A stretch of 64,000 bases of DNA from Spirosoma sp. KUDC1026 (GTDB lineage Bacteria; Bacteroidota; Bacteroidia; Cytophagales; Spirosomataceae). Below are positions 43,505-53,190 of the stretch, one piece after another. Numbering within the stretch: position 1 is the first letter of the stretch; every line of letters starts with the position of its first letter. The DNA lies in assembly GCF_013375035.1 (NCBI RefSeq), contig NZ_CP056032.1, forward strand, positions 1,720,001-1,784,000. Direction: 5' to 3'. The notes beneath the pieces are model-generated. The model did not search any database. It had not been told where the DNA came from and saw nothing but the letters and a program-made list of their open reading frames with translations. The position numbers were made by a program, and so were the translations under genes.

Positions 43505-44503
43505 ATGTCCCCAACGGATGCGCTGGAAGCATTAAGAAAGAAAGGTATTTTGACCGACCTGCAAGCAGACCAACTGACTGACTATGAACAGAAAAAACCA
43601 TTCTCGTTGCACTGGGAACTGCGCGCATTGCTGTACGTTGGTATTCTGTTACTGAGTGCCGGGCTTGGTTTCCTGATTTATGATAACATCGACCAGCTGG
43701 GTCGAGGGGCACTGCTGGCAGCCATGGGAGCGGGGTGCCTGGCGAGCTTTGCCTTTGCCTGGCGCTTCCGGCCGGACTGGACGCTGGAACATGCTAAAAG
43801 TCGTTCGTCCTTCGGCGATTATGCCCTGCTGCTGGCCTGCCTGCTGTTTTTGACGCTGGAAGGCTACGCGCAGTACGCCTACACGCTGTTTGGCACCCGC
43901 TATGGGCTCGTTACGTTATTACCTGCCGTGCTGTTTCTGCCGCTGGCCTACCGCTTCGATCACCGGGGCGTACTGGGTATGGCGCTGACGTCCCTGATTG
44001 CCTGGGTCGGCGTAACGGTTCGGCCGTTGGAGCTGTACATCAAAACCAACTTCTTCGACCAGCGAACCGTTTTCTCCGCCATTCTGCTGGCCTTGCTGTT
44101 AATCGGCATTGCCCTGACCCTCGAACAGCGCCGGATCAAGGCCCATTTCACCTATACATATCTGACTATTGCCGGGAATCTGCTTATGGTGGCGCTGCTG
44201 GGCGGGCTGTTTAACTTTGAAAAGCTACGGCTGGTGTTTGTACTGGGATTGTTTGCGGCCTGTTTCCTGCTGGACCGCTACGGTCGGCGACGCAGTAAAG
44301 ACCACGGGGGTTCGTTTCTGTTTCTGCTGATGAGTGCTGTGTACGGCTACATCGGTCTGACGTATTTATTCTTCCACTATCTGCATCCCGTCAAGTGGGG
44401 AGACGGCCTATATTACTGGTATTTTATCCTGACCGGAATTGCGCTCATTGCTTACCTGATGAGCCAGTTCCCCAAAGCTAAGCCAACCCATGAAAGCGTA
44501 TAA
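43505..44503 (+). CDS. DUF2157 membrane protein
   Basis: 332 aa from the ATG at 43505. An N-terminal cytoplasmic helical part (LEALRKKGILTDLQADQLTD) resembles the DUF2157 start, followed by FSLHWELRALLYVGILLLSA and about eight TM helices. Its end overlaps the next gene by 14 bp, so the two are translationally coupled. The two encoded proteins have the same plan (short helical head then many TM segments) and may be partners. Function is unknown. Confidence 0.82.
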   Translation: MSPTDALEALRKKGILTDLQADQLTDYEQKKPFSLHWELRALLYVGILLLSAGLGFLIYDNIDQLGRGALLAAMGAGCLASFAFAWRFRPDWTLEHAKSRSSFGDYALLLACLLFLTLEGYAQYAYTLFGTRYGLVTLLPAVLFLPLAYRFDHRGVLGMALTSLIAWVGVTVRPLELYIKTNFFDQRTVFSAILLALLLIGIALTLEQRRIKAHFTYTYLTIAGNLLMVALLGGLFNFEKLRLVFVLGLFAACFLLDRYGRRRSKDHGGSFLFLLMSAVYGYIGLTYLFFHYLHPVKWGDGLYYWYFILTGIALIAYLMSQFPKAKPTHESV

Positions 44504-45665
44504 CGAAACGTGGATTTATAACCGCGAGATTGTCCGCCAGGCTGATAGCTGGTGCCGCCGGAATCTGCTGACGAACGAACAGATGGAGGCCATTCGACGA
44601 ACCTATCCTATCGGGTTTCAGCAAACGAATGGCTATATCGAAATTGGTTTGTTCCTATTTACAACGGTAACCCTCCTGGGGACCTATCTGCTGGTGAGCA
44701 CGTTTTTTCCTTCGCTGGTTAATACGCAGGCATCGTCCAGCGTGTTCAATCTGATTTTTGGGGCGTTGGTAGCCGGGCTGGGCTGGATACTGATTCAGCA
44801 GCGGCAACTGTATCACAACGGAATCGACAATGCCTTTGTCGTTATGCAAACCGGTTTTCTGGTATTTGGTATCAATCAGTTGTTTCCCCCCGGCCTCTCC
44901 GTAGCGACGCACTGTCTGATTTCGCTGCCGTTGCTGCTGCTGGTACTGTGGTATTACGGTGATACGTTGATTACGTTTTTTACTGTAGCTACGACTTACG
45001 TAATGGTGTTCGACTGGCTGCTTGATATCGACGGAGGGCGTGCCGCCTTACCGTTCGTTACGATGGGGCTTTCGGCCGCGCTTTACGTACTGGCCCGCCA
45101 GGCAAACCGACTGTCAGGCCAAACACCGTACTACGCCGACTGCATCAGCCTGACCCAATGGTGCGCCTTGATTGGCCTGGCTGCCAGCAGTAATTATTTC
45201 GTCGCCCGCGAGATAAACCGACTCCTGCTCAAACCCATTCCGACCGACGCACCAGAACTATCACTGGCGTTTCTGTTCTGGATCTTTACGTTCTGTATTC
45301 CTGGTGCATACCTGCAGATCGGTCTGGCTCGAAAGAATCGGATGTTGATTATTTTGGGTGGATTGGGGTTGGTGGGGGCCGTCATGACCCTGCATCACTA
45401 TCTGCAATGGGTGTCGCTCAATGTAGCGCTCATCTTTGGTGGGCTGCTGCTGATTGGCCTGTCGATTGCGATGATTCAATACTTGCGCCAGCCACGAAAC
45501 GGCTTTACCGACGTAGCGGACGACGATTCGCCCGACGAGTTCTTCCTGAGTCCGGAAGCGCTGGCAGCCGCCCAGACGGTGACTGGCGTACCCCATAACC
45601 ATAATGACGATATCAAGTTTGGCGGTGGAAATTTCGGCGGTGGTGGCGGTTCGGGAAACTACTGA
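44490..45665 (+). CDS. Multi-pass membrane protein, DUF2157-like partner
   Basis: 391 aa. A helical head (WCRRNLLTNEQMEAIRRTYP) is followed by about ten TM helices. The C-terminal tail is cytoplasmic and acidic, then ends in a glycine-rich segment (GGGNFGGGGGSGNY). It starts inside the last codons of the upstream DUF2157 gene. The family is not securely recognised. Confidence 0.78.
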   Translation: MKAYNETWIYNREIVRQADSWCRRNLLTNEQMEAIRRTYPIGFQQTNGYIEIGLFLFTTVTLLGTYLLVSTFFPSLVNTQASSSVFNLIFGALVAGLGWILIQQRQLYHNGIDNAFVVMQTGFLVFGINQLFPPGLSVATHCLISLPLLLLVLWYYGDTLITFFTVATTYVMVFDWLLDIDGGRAALPFVTMGLSAALYVLARQANRLSGQTPYYADCISLTQWCALIGLAASSNYFVAREINRLLLKPIPTDAPELSLAFLFWIFTFCIPGAYLQIGLARKNRMLIILGGLGLVGAVMTLHHYLQWVSLNVALIFGGLLLIGLSIAMIQYLRQPRNGFTDVADDDSPDEFFLSPEALAAAQTVTGVPHNHNDDIKFGGGNFGGGGGSGNY

Positions 45666-45681
45666 TGGTCAACGGAATTGA

Positions 45682-45689
45682 TTAGATTT
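45682..45689 (+). promoter_or_regulatory. Bacteroidota -7 box before vapBC
   Basis: TAGATTTG matches TAnnTTTG and lies 21 bp before the antitoxin ATG at 45710, giving the toxin-antitoxin pair its own promoter. Confidence 0.4.
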
Positions 45690-45709
45690 GTGTATAACGA
45701 TAAGAAACA

Positions 45710-45907
45710 ATGCAGACAACGATCGACATAAACGATGACCTGCTCCAGAAGGCCATGGACATAAGCCAGTTGACGGATAAAAAGCAGGTCATTGAACTGG
45801 CTTTGAAAAGCTACGTATCATCTGGCCTCAATTATCAACGACTATTGGACTTACGGGGTAAAGTTGAGTTCTGGGATGATGAGGAGTCGCAAACAACTCA
45901 GCGTTAG
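45710..45907 (+). CDS. vapB: VapB-type antitoxin
   Basis: 65 aa. The N-terminal ribbon-helix-helix pattern (MQTTIDINDDLLQKAMDISQ, then KKQVIELALKSYV) is that of VapB antitoxins, which bind their own promoter and whose C-terminus (LRGKVEFWDDEES) wraps the toxin. The stop is immediately followed by the toxin's ATG, which supports a coupled pair. Confidence 0.9.
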   Translation: MQTTIDINDDLLQKAMDISQLTDKKQVIELALKSYVSSGLNYQRLLDLRGKVEFWDDEESQTTQR

Positions 45908-46318
45908 ATGGATTCATTGTTGGTTGACACGTCAGTCTGGATTGACTGGTTAAACAAGAAACGTGTCGATACGTGGCAGACAGCATTGCTGGATAGGTAT
46001 TTTCTGCGTCAAAAACCGGTTTTCATCACTGCTATAGTGCTTCAGGAGGTACTACAGGGAATTTGGGAGGATACATTGTATGAAGACGTAAAGCATGTTC
46101 TATCCGACATGATCATGCTAACCCTCGATCCCGTCGAAGCGGCTATCGGGGCGGCTGACCTTTATCGCTCACTACGCAAAAAAGGCGTAACGATTCGCAA
46201 GCCGAACGACTGTCTGATTGCCTATTATGCCCTGATGCACGGCCTGCCGGTGCTGCACAATGACGTTGATTTTGATCAGATTGCGCGCTATACTACCCTG
46301 CGGGTTGTGGACTTGTAA
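45908..46318 (+). CDS. vapC: VapC-type PIN-domain ribonuclease toxin
   Basis: 136 aa. PIN catalytic acidic residues are seen in order: Asp in LLVDTSVWIDWL, Glu in TAIVLQEVLQG, Asp in RKPNDCLIAYYAL, and Asp in LHNDVDFDQIARY. VapC toxins cleave tRNA or rRNA when released from VapB. It starts directly after vapB, and pgk lies 73 bp downstream. Confidence 0.93.
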   Translation: MDSLLVDTSVWIDWLNKKRVDTWQTALLDRYFLRQKPVFITAIVLQEVLQGIWEDTLYEDVKHVLSDMIMLTLDPVEAAIGAADLYRSLRKKGVTIRKPNDCLIAYYALMHGLPVLHNDVDFDQIARYTTLRVVDL

Positions 46319-46352
46319 GTAAACTTCCTGCCTGCGTATGCCGAAAAACCGC

Positions 46353-46360
46353 TAAGTTTG
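46353..46360 (+). promoter_or_regulatory. Bacteroidota -7 box of pgk
   Basis: TAAGTTTG matches TAnnTTTG, 32 bp before the pgk ATG at 46392. Confidence 0.45.
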
Positions 46361-46391
46361 GCCCCGTAAACCTAACGACATACGCAGTCGC

Positions 46392-47582
46392 ATGAAAACC
46401 GTAGATTCCTACAATTTCGCTGGCAAAAAAGCCCTCGTTCGGGTGGATTTCAACGTTCCCCTCGACAAACAATTCAACATCACGGACGATACCCGCATCA
46501 AGGCGACCATCCCGACCGTCATGAAAATTGTGAACGATGGTGGCTCAGCCATTCTGATGTCGCACCTGGGGCGGCCAAAAGGCGGTCCCGAAGAAAAATA
46601 TTCGCTGAAACATATTCTGCCCGCGCTGAACGAAGCCTTTGGTCGCGAGGTGAAATTCGCTGACGATTGCATCGGTCAGTCAGCTACTGATCTGGCTGCA
46701 GCGTTGCAGCCGGGTGAAATTCTCCTGCTCGAAAACCTGCGTTTCTACAAAGAAGAAGAGAAGGGCGATGAAGAGTTCGCCAAGAAACTGGCGGCTCTGG
46801 GTGATGTTTGGGTAAATGACGCGTTCGGAACGGCGCACCGCGCTCATGCCAGTACGGCCGTTATGGGTCAGTTCTTTACCGACCGCGTAGCTGGTTACGT
46901 GATGCAGGCCGAGCTGGACAACGCCAAAAAGATTCTGGACGAAGCAGAACGCCCATTCACGGCTATTATGGGTGGCGCGAAAATCTCCGATAAAATCCTG
47001 ATCATCGAGAAACTGCTGGACAAGGTCGACAACCTCATCATCGGTGGTGGTATGACCTATACCTTCACGAAGGCGCAGGGTGGTAAAATCGGTAAATCGC
47101 TGCTCGAAGCCGATAAGCAGGATCTAGCGCTGGAACTGCTGAAAAAAGCCGAAGAGAAAGGCGTAAAAATCTACATGCCGGTTGACAATGTCTGCGCCGA
47201 CGATTTCTCGAACGACGCCAACCGCCAGACCGTGAAAACGGGTGAAATTCCGGATGGCTGGGAAGGACTGGACATTGGCCCCGAAACGATCAAGCTGTTC
47301 ACGGACGTCGTACTAAACTCAAAAACGATCCTCTGGAACGGTCCGATGGGTGTGTTCGAGTTCGAGAATTTCGCGACGGGGACAAACGCTATTGCGGAAG
47401 CGGTGGTGAAAGCAACCGAAGAAAACGGTGCGTTCTCGCTCATCGGCGGTGGCGACTCAGCTTCGGCGGTGAACCAGGCTGGCTACGGCGACCGCGTGAG
47501 CTACGTATCGACCGGTGGTGGTGCCCTGCTGGAATATATGGAAGGCAAAACCCTGCCGGGTGTTGCCGCGCTGGAAGCGTAG
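46392..47582 (+). CDS. pgk: Phosphoglycerate kinase
   Basis: 396 aa, the usual length. Signatures: [61 protein letters not shown], and the nucleotide-binding end [20 protein letters not shown]. It interconverts 1,3-bisphosphoglycerate and 3-phosphoglycerate in glycolysis in the cytoplasm. A hairpin at 47609 follows. Confidence 0.97.
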   Translation: MKTVDSYNFAGKKALVRVDFNVPLDKQFNITDDTRIKATIPTVMKIVNDGGSAILMSHLGRPKGGPEEKYSLKHILPALNEAFGREVKFADDCIGQSATDLAAALQPGEILLLENLRFYKEEEKGDEEFAKKLAALGDVWVNDAFGTAHRAHASTAVMGQFFTDRVAGYVMQAELDNAKKILDEAERPFTAIMGGAKISDKILIIEKLLDKVDNLIIGGGMTYTFTKAQGGKIGKSLLEADKQDLALELLKKAEEKGVKIYMPVDNVCADDFSNDANRQTVKTGEIPDGWEGLDIGPETIKLFTDVVLNSKTILWNGPMGVFEFENFATGTNAIAEAVVKATEENGAFSLIGGGDSASAVNQAGYGDRVSYVSTGGGALLEYMEGKTLPGVAALEA

Positions 47583-47608
47583 TGCTTCTACTGACGTAAT
47601 GCTTTCTG

Positions 47609-47646
47609 AACGAACAACCGTGCGCGAGTGCGGTTGTTCGTTTGTT
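47609..47646 (+). terminator. Terminator after pgk
   Basis: A 12-bp stem (47609-47620 with 47631-47642) and TTTGTT, 27 bp after the pgk stop. Confidence 0.75.
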
Positions 47647-47681
47647 AATGGACATACACTGTCTGCAGGACGGCTACGTAC

Positions 47682-48512
47682 TCAGTTCGATAACTGATAC
47701 TGTTTGGGTGTAACGCCGTATACCTGCTTGAATGATTGAATAAAACTGGATAGGTTTTCGTAACCAATCTCGTAATAAATGTCACTGGCTTTATGGTCGC
47801 CTTGTTTCAGCAACTGAGCTGCTTTCTGCATTCTTTTTTCCAGCAACCATTTGTTGGGCGAGGTACCATAGACCCGGGCAAACCGACGCTTAAAGGTAGA
47901 CAGGCTGGTGTGACACAAAAAAGCCAGTTCCTCCACCGTAACCGACTTGCCAATGTTGGCCGTTACCGCCTGCCGGATCAGCCTGTCGTCATCGGCTTCC
48001 TGACTCATATACCGAAGCTTTTGTAACTGTCCGGGATAGTGTTCGCCCAGGTACAGCAACAGCTCGTCGAGTTTAACCAGTCGCATATTGGCTGATACTG
48101 GCTGACCACCGGCCAGCATGTAGCTGAGCGATTCGATGAAATGATTCAGGAAGGAGTCTTTGTCAAAGAGCAGAAACGGTTCCTTACGAAATCCGTCGGC
48201 TTTACGTTCTAGCGTTCCTGAATGTCTGGTGAAAAAATCGGTTAGTACGTTTGGGTCGAAGAAGAGCAGAATGCTCCGGTAATTACCGGACTGCGCTGCT
48301 ATTTTTTCGCTCATCAGGCAATTGCCAGCCGAGAGCAGGAGAAACTGGTCGGGCCTGATCCGTACGGTCGTACCGGCGTACTGAACGGTCTTTTCGCCTT
48401 CCAAAAGAAAACTGAACAGATTCTGCTGCAGGCTGATCCGATTCTTGACGCTGGCAACCTGAGAATCATAGCGAATGATTGAAATGGATTCTGGGTCGTT
48501 CTGAGCGTTCAT
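47682..48512 (-). CDS. AraC-family transcriptional regulator
   Basis: 276 aa. The N-terminal cupin-like part (LQQNLFSFLLEGEKTVQYAG, LLLSAGNCLMSEK) senses an unknown ligand. The C-terminal double helix-turn-helix has VEELAFLCHTSLSTFKRRFA and IYYEIGYENLSSFIQSFKQV, with YGVTPKQYQLSN at the end. The PEBP-like protein gene lies upstream on the same strand but is separated by a terminator, so it is a neighbour rather than an operon member. A link between them is possible. Confidence 0.92.
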   Translation of the reverse strand: MNAQNDPESISIIRYDSQVASVKNRISLQQNLFSFLLEGEKTVQYAGTTVRIRPDQFLLLSAGNCLMSEKIAAQSGNYRSILLFFDPNVLTDFFTRHSGTLERKADGFRKEPFLLFDKDSFLNHFIESLSYMLAGGQPVSANMRLVKLDELLLYLGEHYPGQLQKLRYMSQEADDDRLIRQAVTANIGKSVTVEELAFLCHTSLSTFKRRFARVYGTSPNKWLLEKRMQKAAQLLKQGDHKASDIYYEIGYENLSSFIQSFKQVYGVTPKQYQLSN

Positions 48513-48537
48513 ATACTTCGCTAATTTACAAAAAAGG

Positions 48538-48572
48538 ACCTGCCCGGTAATTATGCAAATACCGGGCAGGTT
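48538..48572 (-). terminator. Terminator of the PEBP-like gene
   Basis: A 12-bp perfect stem (48538-48549 with 48560-48571); on the minus strand it is followed by CCTTTTTTG. It lies between the PEBP gene stop and the AraC gene start. Confidence 0.85.
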
Positions 48573-48584
48573 TCCATCAGCTGG

Positions 48585-49121
48585 TCATCGCTTCTGGCCG
48601 TACACCAGCAGAGATGCTTTAGCCAACGTGGCAAAATGCATATTGAATCCTACTAAAGCGGGCGTAGCGTTTTTATCCAGATCCAGTTTTTGACTGAGCG
48701 CATAGACTGTAATCAGGTACCGATGGGACGGACCTTCGTTAGGGGCAGCGCCAATGTAATCAGGTGCTCCCATATCGGTGTTGCTTTGTACAGCTCCGTC
48801 AGGTAGAAGAGTTTTTGACAGGTCCCCAGCGCCCGCTTTGAGCTCGTGTACGTCAGCCGGAATATTGAACACGACCCAGTGCCATAAGCCGCTGCCGGTT
48901 AGTGCATCCAGATCATACATCGTTACCGCCAGACTTTGTGTTCCCTCGGGGGTGTTTTCCCAATACAATTGCGGAGATTGGTTCTCACCCGTATAGCCCA
49001 TGCCGTTCGCGTAGTGCTTATTGGCCAGTTGACCACCAAGTTCCTTACTCTTCAACGTAAATGTTTGCGCCAATGGGTTGCTATCTGATAGATTGGCTGC
49101 GGTTTCTGTTGCCATCGTCAT
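48585..49121 (-). CDS. YbhB/YbcL-family PEBP (Raf kinase inhibitor-like) protein
   Basis: 178 aa. The phosphatidylethanolamine-binding-protein fold shows NGMGYTGENQSPQLYWENTP, VTMYDLDALTGSGLWHWVVF (the ligand-binding D-x-D and HW motif) and GPSHRYLITVYALSQKLDL. Bacterial YbhB-type proteins are cytoplasmic and poorly understood. There is no signal peptide. The start could also be the second Met, two codons later. Confidence 0.92.
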   Translation of the reverse strand: MTMATETAANLSDSNPLAQTFTLKSKELGGQLANKHYANGMGYTGENQSPQLYWENTPEGTQSLAVTMYDLDALTGSGLWHWVVFNIPADVHELKAGAGDLSKTLLPDGAVQSNTDMGAPDYIGAAPNEGPSHRYLITVYALSQKLDLDKNATPALVGFNMHFATLAKASLLVYGQKR

Positions 49122-49358
49122 ACTGATTTAATGTTGAATTACTGCACAAAGGTCGGTGCGATGACGGGCAGAAAACGATAGGCAATCGTTCAGAAAGTGT
49201 TGCTAAACGTTCAAGTTTTTGACTCGTATATGTCTCCCGGTTGACTTGTTACCGTATTAAATCAGGCCCTGACTACAAACAGGACACGTCTGGACAGTAG
49301 GTAAAGCTCGGTACCAGTCTGATAAGTAGGCGCCAGGGTGTTAGAATTCTATAAACCA

Positions 49359-50828
49359 CTACAACCCATTCAACCCCGCCTTCGCTTTGTTGTCAATGCT
49401 GTTTTTATACTCGTGGTGCTTGAAGCTGAGCGCCTTCTGGAAGAACGATCGTGCGCGAGGGCGGTCGTTTTTTTGCTGGTAGATATAGCCCAACTGCAGG
49501 GCCGACGTAGCACCGAAGGACAATTGCTCATCTCGTGCGGTTTCGCAGATGGCCAGAGAGCGTAGCAGAGCCGGAATGGCTTTGTCGGGTTCGTCCCGAC
49601 GTTGGTAGATGCGGCCCAGGCGGTAGTTGTATTCGGCTTTCTCAGCCGTTGTCGAAAAGCTGGCTTCGGTGTAGGGACGCAGATACGTCAGGGCGCTGTC
49701 GGTGAAGCCGCCATCGGACGACAATCGAGCGCGCATCAGGACTTTCTGACCAGCCGAACCGCCCCGTTTCAGATAGGCTTCGGCAAACTTCTGCGCGACC
49801 TTATCCGACTCAACCGTGGTGCGGCCAACCGTGATTACTTTTTGCAGCAGCGGACGTGTTTTCTCGTCGGGCTCGTTGGCCAGCCAATGGCAGAGGAACA
49901 GTTTGTAATACGAATCCTTCAGAAAATTGCGGCCCCGGTACGTGCGGAGGAACTGATCGTAATGCGAGCGGGCCGTTACGTATTGCCCTTTTTGACTAAA
50001 CAAGTCTCCCAGAATATTTTCGATGATGGGCAGCGGCTGGTAGGCCGCCCCCGTTGGACGACTGGCCAGGTACCGTAGGGCCTTTTCGCCGTGACCTGCT
50101 TTCTGCTCGATCGTTGCCCCGAAAAAGTGCAGAAGCAGGTTGTCGGGATGGGCGCTGACGAGTTGACGTAGCGTTTGTTCGTCGGCCTCCGTAAACGTCA
50201 GTACGTACGCCCGAACCATCAGATCAATCAGGCGGGCTTCCAGACCAAACGTTGGGTCCTGCTGCGCCCGCTGAAGTTCCTGCTGCCCCTGCTGACTATT
50301 GCCCCGGAGACCGAGCAGATTGGCCACCCAGACGTAATTTTCCGGAACGGAGCCGATCATGATGTGCAACGTACCCAGCGATTTATACGTCGGCAGAAAG
50401 GTCGGGAAGCGCTTCTGATTTTCGGCCAGGAGTTTATACGCCCGGATAACATCCCAGCTGGCGCTGAGTTCTTTCCCGAATTTGAGTTTGGCAAAGGCCC
50501 AGTGTAGTCGAATTTCCGCCTGAAAAAATCGCTGCCAGGGTGAGTTTTTGTCCAGGTCATTCAGCGCATCGAGTCGTTCATCCTCCCGGTCGCTGTATTG
50601 GGCAAAGAGCCGGTCGTCGTCCGACGTAACGAGCGTCAGCATATCGGCATAATCATCAAGAAAAATTCGGACACCATTGCCGGCGCTTTCGGGATCGATA
50701 CGTTGCCGGGGGGGCTGCACCTTCAGTTCCTGTAAGTCCACATACGCCTGACGCAGTCCCGGAGTCCAGGAAACGTTCTGGCTGTAGGCCATCTGAATGC
50801 ACAGCAAACCGAGAAGCAGGTAGCGCAT
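49359..50828 (-). CDS. Secreted TPR-repeat protein
   Basis: 489 aa with a signal peptide (MRYLLLGLLCIQMAYSQNVS). The rest is helical with TPR-like units, clearest near the C-terminus: EYNYRLGRIYQRRDEPDKAI and LQLGYIYQQKNDRPRARSFF. Probably a periplasmic scaffold. It is the last gene of the minus-strand run with the zinc-ribbon and Nif3 genes, but the hairpin at 50857 separates it from them. The 237 bp after its 3' side show nothing clear. Confidence 0.82.
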   Translation of the reverse strand: MRYLLLGLLCIQMAYSQNVSWTPGLRQAYVDLQELKVQPPRQRIDPESAGNGVRIFLDDYADMLTLVTSDDDRLFAQYSDREDERLDALNDLDKNSPWQRFFQAEIRLHWAFAKLKFGKELSASWDVIRAYKLLAENQKRFPTFLPTYKSLGTLHIMIGSVPENYVWVANLLGLRGNSQQGQQELQRAQQDPTFGLEARLIDLMVRAYVLTFTEADEQTLRQLVSAHPDNLLLHFFGATIEQKAGHGEKALRYLASRPTGAAYQPLPIIENILGDLFSQKGQYVTARSHYDQFLRTYRGRNFLKDSYYKLFLCHWLANEPDEKTRPLLQKVITVGRTTVESDKVAQKFAEAYLKRGGSAGQKVLMRARLSSDGGFTDSALTYLRPYTEASFSTTAEKAEYNYRLGRIYQRRDEPDKAIPALLRSLAICETARDEQLSFGATSALQLGYIYQQKNDRPRARSFFQKALSFKHHEYKNSIDNKAKAGLNGL

Positions 50829-50856
50829 GGGTAAAAGAAGAGGTGATCAATAAACC

Positions 50857-50887
50857 AGAAAAGGTCGCCTGAACGACGACCTTTTCT
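50857..50887 (-). terminator. Terminator of the Nif3/zinc-ribbon unit
   Basis: An 11-bp perfect stem (50857-50867 with 50877-50887) between the zinc-ribbon gene stop and the TPR gene start. The U tract on the minus strand is within the right arm. Confidence 0.7.
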
Positions 50888-50920
50888 GTACTGTCAGTAC
50901 GTACCGGACAAGCTTTCTGC

Positions 50921-51673
50921 TTAGCGACGACCCGTGGTAGCTGGTTCGGGAACGCCTTCAACATCGGCGAAAATCCGGCCGCAATGTTCGCAGACGATGA
51001 TTTTCTTTTTGTCTTTGATGTCGGCTTGCCGCTGGGGCGGTACTACGTTGAAGCAGCCACCGCAGGCACCCCGTTTTACCATCACAACCGCCAGACCGTT
51101 CAGCGCGTTACCGCGAATCTTGTTGTACGAATTCAACAAACGCGATTCAATGGTCGTTGCCTGATCGTCACGTTGTTTAATGATTTCTTTCTCTTCTTCC
51201 TGGCTCTCCGACGTGATCTGATCCAGTTCCTGCTTTTTCGCTTTCAGGTCTTCTTTACGCTCATTGAGGGCTCCCTGAGTCGTTTTGATTTCCTCTTCTT
51301 TACCGCGAACGCGGAACTGCGATTCGTTGGTCCGTTTTTCGGCCAGTTCAATCTCCAGGGACTGAAGCTCAATCTCCTTCGAGATCGCGTCGAACTCACG
51401 GTTGTTGCGGACGTTCATCTGCTGCTCCTTGTACTTGGTGATCAGCTTCTCAGCGTCTTTTTTAGCAACGCGGTTGCGCTCGACTTCTTCTTCCAGCGTC
51501 TTGATTTCGGACTGGAACTTACCAATACGGGTTTCGAAGCCGGCGATATCATCTTCAAGATCGCGTACCTCTTCCGGTAAGCTCCCGCGGATTTTGATGA
51601 GTTCGTCTAGTTGAGAATCAAGAGATTGCAGTTTAAGAAGAGCATCTAATTTCTGCGCAATCGTAAGTTCCAT
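50921..51673 (-). CDS. Coiled-coil C4 zinc-ribbon protein (CT398-like)
   Basis: 250 aa. Residues 5-175 are a long Glu/Lys-rich coiled coil. The C-terminus has a C4 zinc ribbon: RGACGGCFNVVPPQ and IIVCEHCGRIFADVEG, two CxxC pairs. This is the PF02591 family, often encoded next to a Nif3-like gene, as it is here (17 bp downstream of it). In Chlamydia the homologue CT398 interacts with sigma-54 and secretion components; the role here is unknown. Confidence 0.92.
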   Translation of the reverse strand: MELTIAQKLDALLKLQSLDSQLDELIKIRGSLPEEVRDLEDDIAGFETRIGKFQSEIKTLEEEVERNRVAKKDAEKLITKYKEQQMNVRNNREFDAISKEIELQSLEIELAEKRTNESQFRVRGKEEEIKTTQGALNERKEDLKAKKQELDQITSESQEEEKEIIKQRDDQATTIESRLLNSYNKIRGNALNGLAVVMVKRGACGGCFNVVPPQRQADIKDKKKIIVCEHCGRIFADVEGVPEPATTGRR

Positions 51674-51689
51674 TCGGATGTATTTAGTT

Positions 51690-52790
51690 CTATACGAAGT
51701 ATCGGACTGGGTTTGTGCCAGTCTCCGATAAAATTACCGCAAAAGTAGTGAATTTTTTAGCTAAATGCTGGCTAATTAACTCTTTTGTAAAGACTTCGCT
51801 TTCATAATGACCAATATCGCAGATCGTAATCCGCCCATCGGCGTCGAAAAATTCGTGGTATTTATAGTCTGCCGTCACAAAAACATCGGCTCCGGCACGT
51901 AGGGCATCATTTAATAAAAAACTGCCTGCCCCCCCACAAACGGCAATTCGCTGAATGGGTTTATCCAGCAGGGCCGTATGCCGGATCAGGGAGAGGGCCA
52001 TTTTTTCTTTCAGATAGGCCAGCCAAGCCTGGCCATCCAGTGACTCCGGCAGATCGCCTACGGCCCCCGAGCCAACCTCCTGATTCTGGTTATCGAGGCC
52101 GTACACATCATAGGCAACTTCTTCGTACGGATGCGCTTTTCGTAAAGCCGCCAGAATGTTTGCCTGCTGGTGGGTCGGAAAAATCACCTCGATCCGGTCT
52201 TCCGGTTCCAGATGGTCCTCGCCAATCTTACCAATAACCGGATTCGCCTGCTCGTTGGCCTTAAATGCTCCCGTACCAGCCGTTCGGAAACTGCAATTTT
52301 TGTAGTTGCCTACGTTACCGGCGCCTGCTTCGTGCAGCGCATCGAGCACCCGCTGCGTATCGGCCGTGGGCGTGAACGTTACCAGTTTGCTCAGCACCTG
52401 GGTTTTAGGCGATAGAATCTGCACGTTCTGCAGGCTTAGTTTATCGGCAATCTTGTAATTAACGCCACCCTGTACACTGTCCAGGTTGGTATGTGTTGCA
52501 TAAATGGCTACGTCGTTTTTGATGGCTTTAATCACTGTTCGTTCGACGTAATTCTTACCATTCAACTTTTTCAGACCCTTAAATACAATGGGGTGATGCG
52601 CCACAACAACGTTGCAGCCTTTGGCGATGGCTTCGTCGATAATGGCCTCCGTTGCGTCGAGCGATACCAGTACGCCCGTGATGTCTGCAGTAGGGTCGCC
52701 CACAATCAGGCCAGCGTTGTCGTACGATTCCTGGTAGGCGAGGGGGGCCAGCGTTTCCAGATAGGCGGTTAACTGACGGATCTGAGGCAT
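51690..52790 (-). CDS. Nif3-like dinuclear metal centre protein
   Basis: 366 aa. Metal-binding motifs: NVVVAHHPIVFKGLKKLNG (His-His), YATHTNLDSVQGGVNYK and ICDIGHYESE. The long form with an inserted PII-like middle domain (VLDALHEAGAGNVGNYKNCS) is visible at about residues 130-240. It belongs to the GTP cyclohydrolase type 2/YbgI-like family whose true activity is unclear. It is in a two-gene unit with the zinc-ribbon gene downstream. Confidence 0.93.
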   Translation of the reverse strand: MPQIRQLTAYLETLAPLAYQESYDNAGLIVGDPTADITGVLVSLDATEAIIDEAIAKGCNVVVAHHPIVFKGLKKLNGKNYVERTVIKAIKNDVAIYATHTNLDSVQGGVNYKIADKLSLQNVQILSPKTQVLSKLVTFTPTADTQRVLDALHEAGAGNVGNYKNCSFRTAGTGAFKANEQANPVIGKIGEDHLEPEDRIEVIFPTHQQANILAALRKAHPYEEVAYDVYGLDNQNQEVGSGAVGDLPESLDGQAWLAYLKEKMALSLIRHTALLDKPIQRIAVCGGAGSFLLNDALRAGADVFVTADYKYHEFFDADGRITICDIGHYESEVFTKELISQHLAKKFTTFAVILSETGTNPVRYFV

Positions 52791-52960
52791 AAAAAAACAG
52801 GTTAATGACTATGGGTATACAAGCTTTTTTTTTGCGTTGGGGTTCATTACCCCGTTTACCAATTATTGACTGATGGGAGCGTTATTTTCTGGTCGTTGAT
52901 GGCATTAGCCAGTTCATCGAATAGACATTAAACGTGCCCGGTTCAACTCGGACTATCTGA

Positions 52961-53161
52961 GTGCGCAAGATTTCAGCGTTGAGAAAAAAGCCTGTTGAGC
53001 CAGACAAGCCAAAATCCGTTATGGGCGATCTGTACAACGATCATCCTCTTATCAAAATGATAGTTACTCCATACTATATTATGACGGGAAAGAGGCTAAA
53101 GACGCGATATTTGCAGGCAGGTGCGCATGAGTCGCACACACTACACGTCCGGTTGGTCTGA
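52961..53161 (+). CDS. Possible small protein of unknown function
   Basis: 66 aa from a GTG at 52961, or 46 aa from the ATG at 53021. Part of it (GDLYNDHPLIKMIVTPYYIM) looks protein-like, but no family is recognised. It is the only open frame of note in the 400 bp between the divergent nif3 gene and the cupin-like gene, and it ends 30 bp before the latter. Treat as tentative. Confidence 0.35.
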   Translation: MRKISALRKKPVEPDKPKSVMGDLYNDHPLIKMIVTPYYIMTGKRLKTRYLQAGAHESHTLHVRLV

Positions 53162-53190
53162 GCCAGCAGGAACTTCGAGAAAACAAACGC

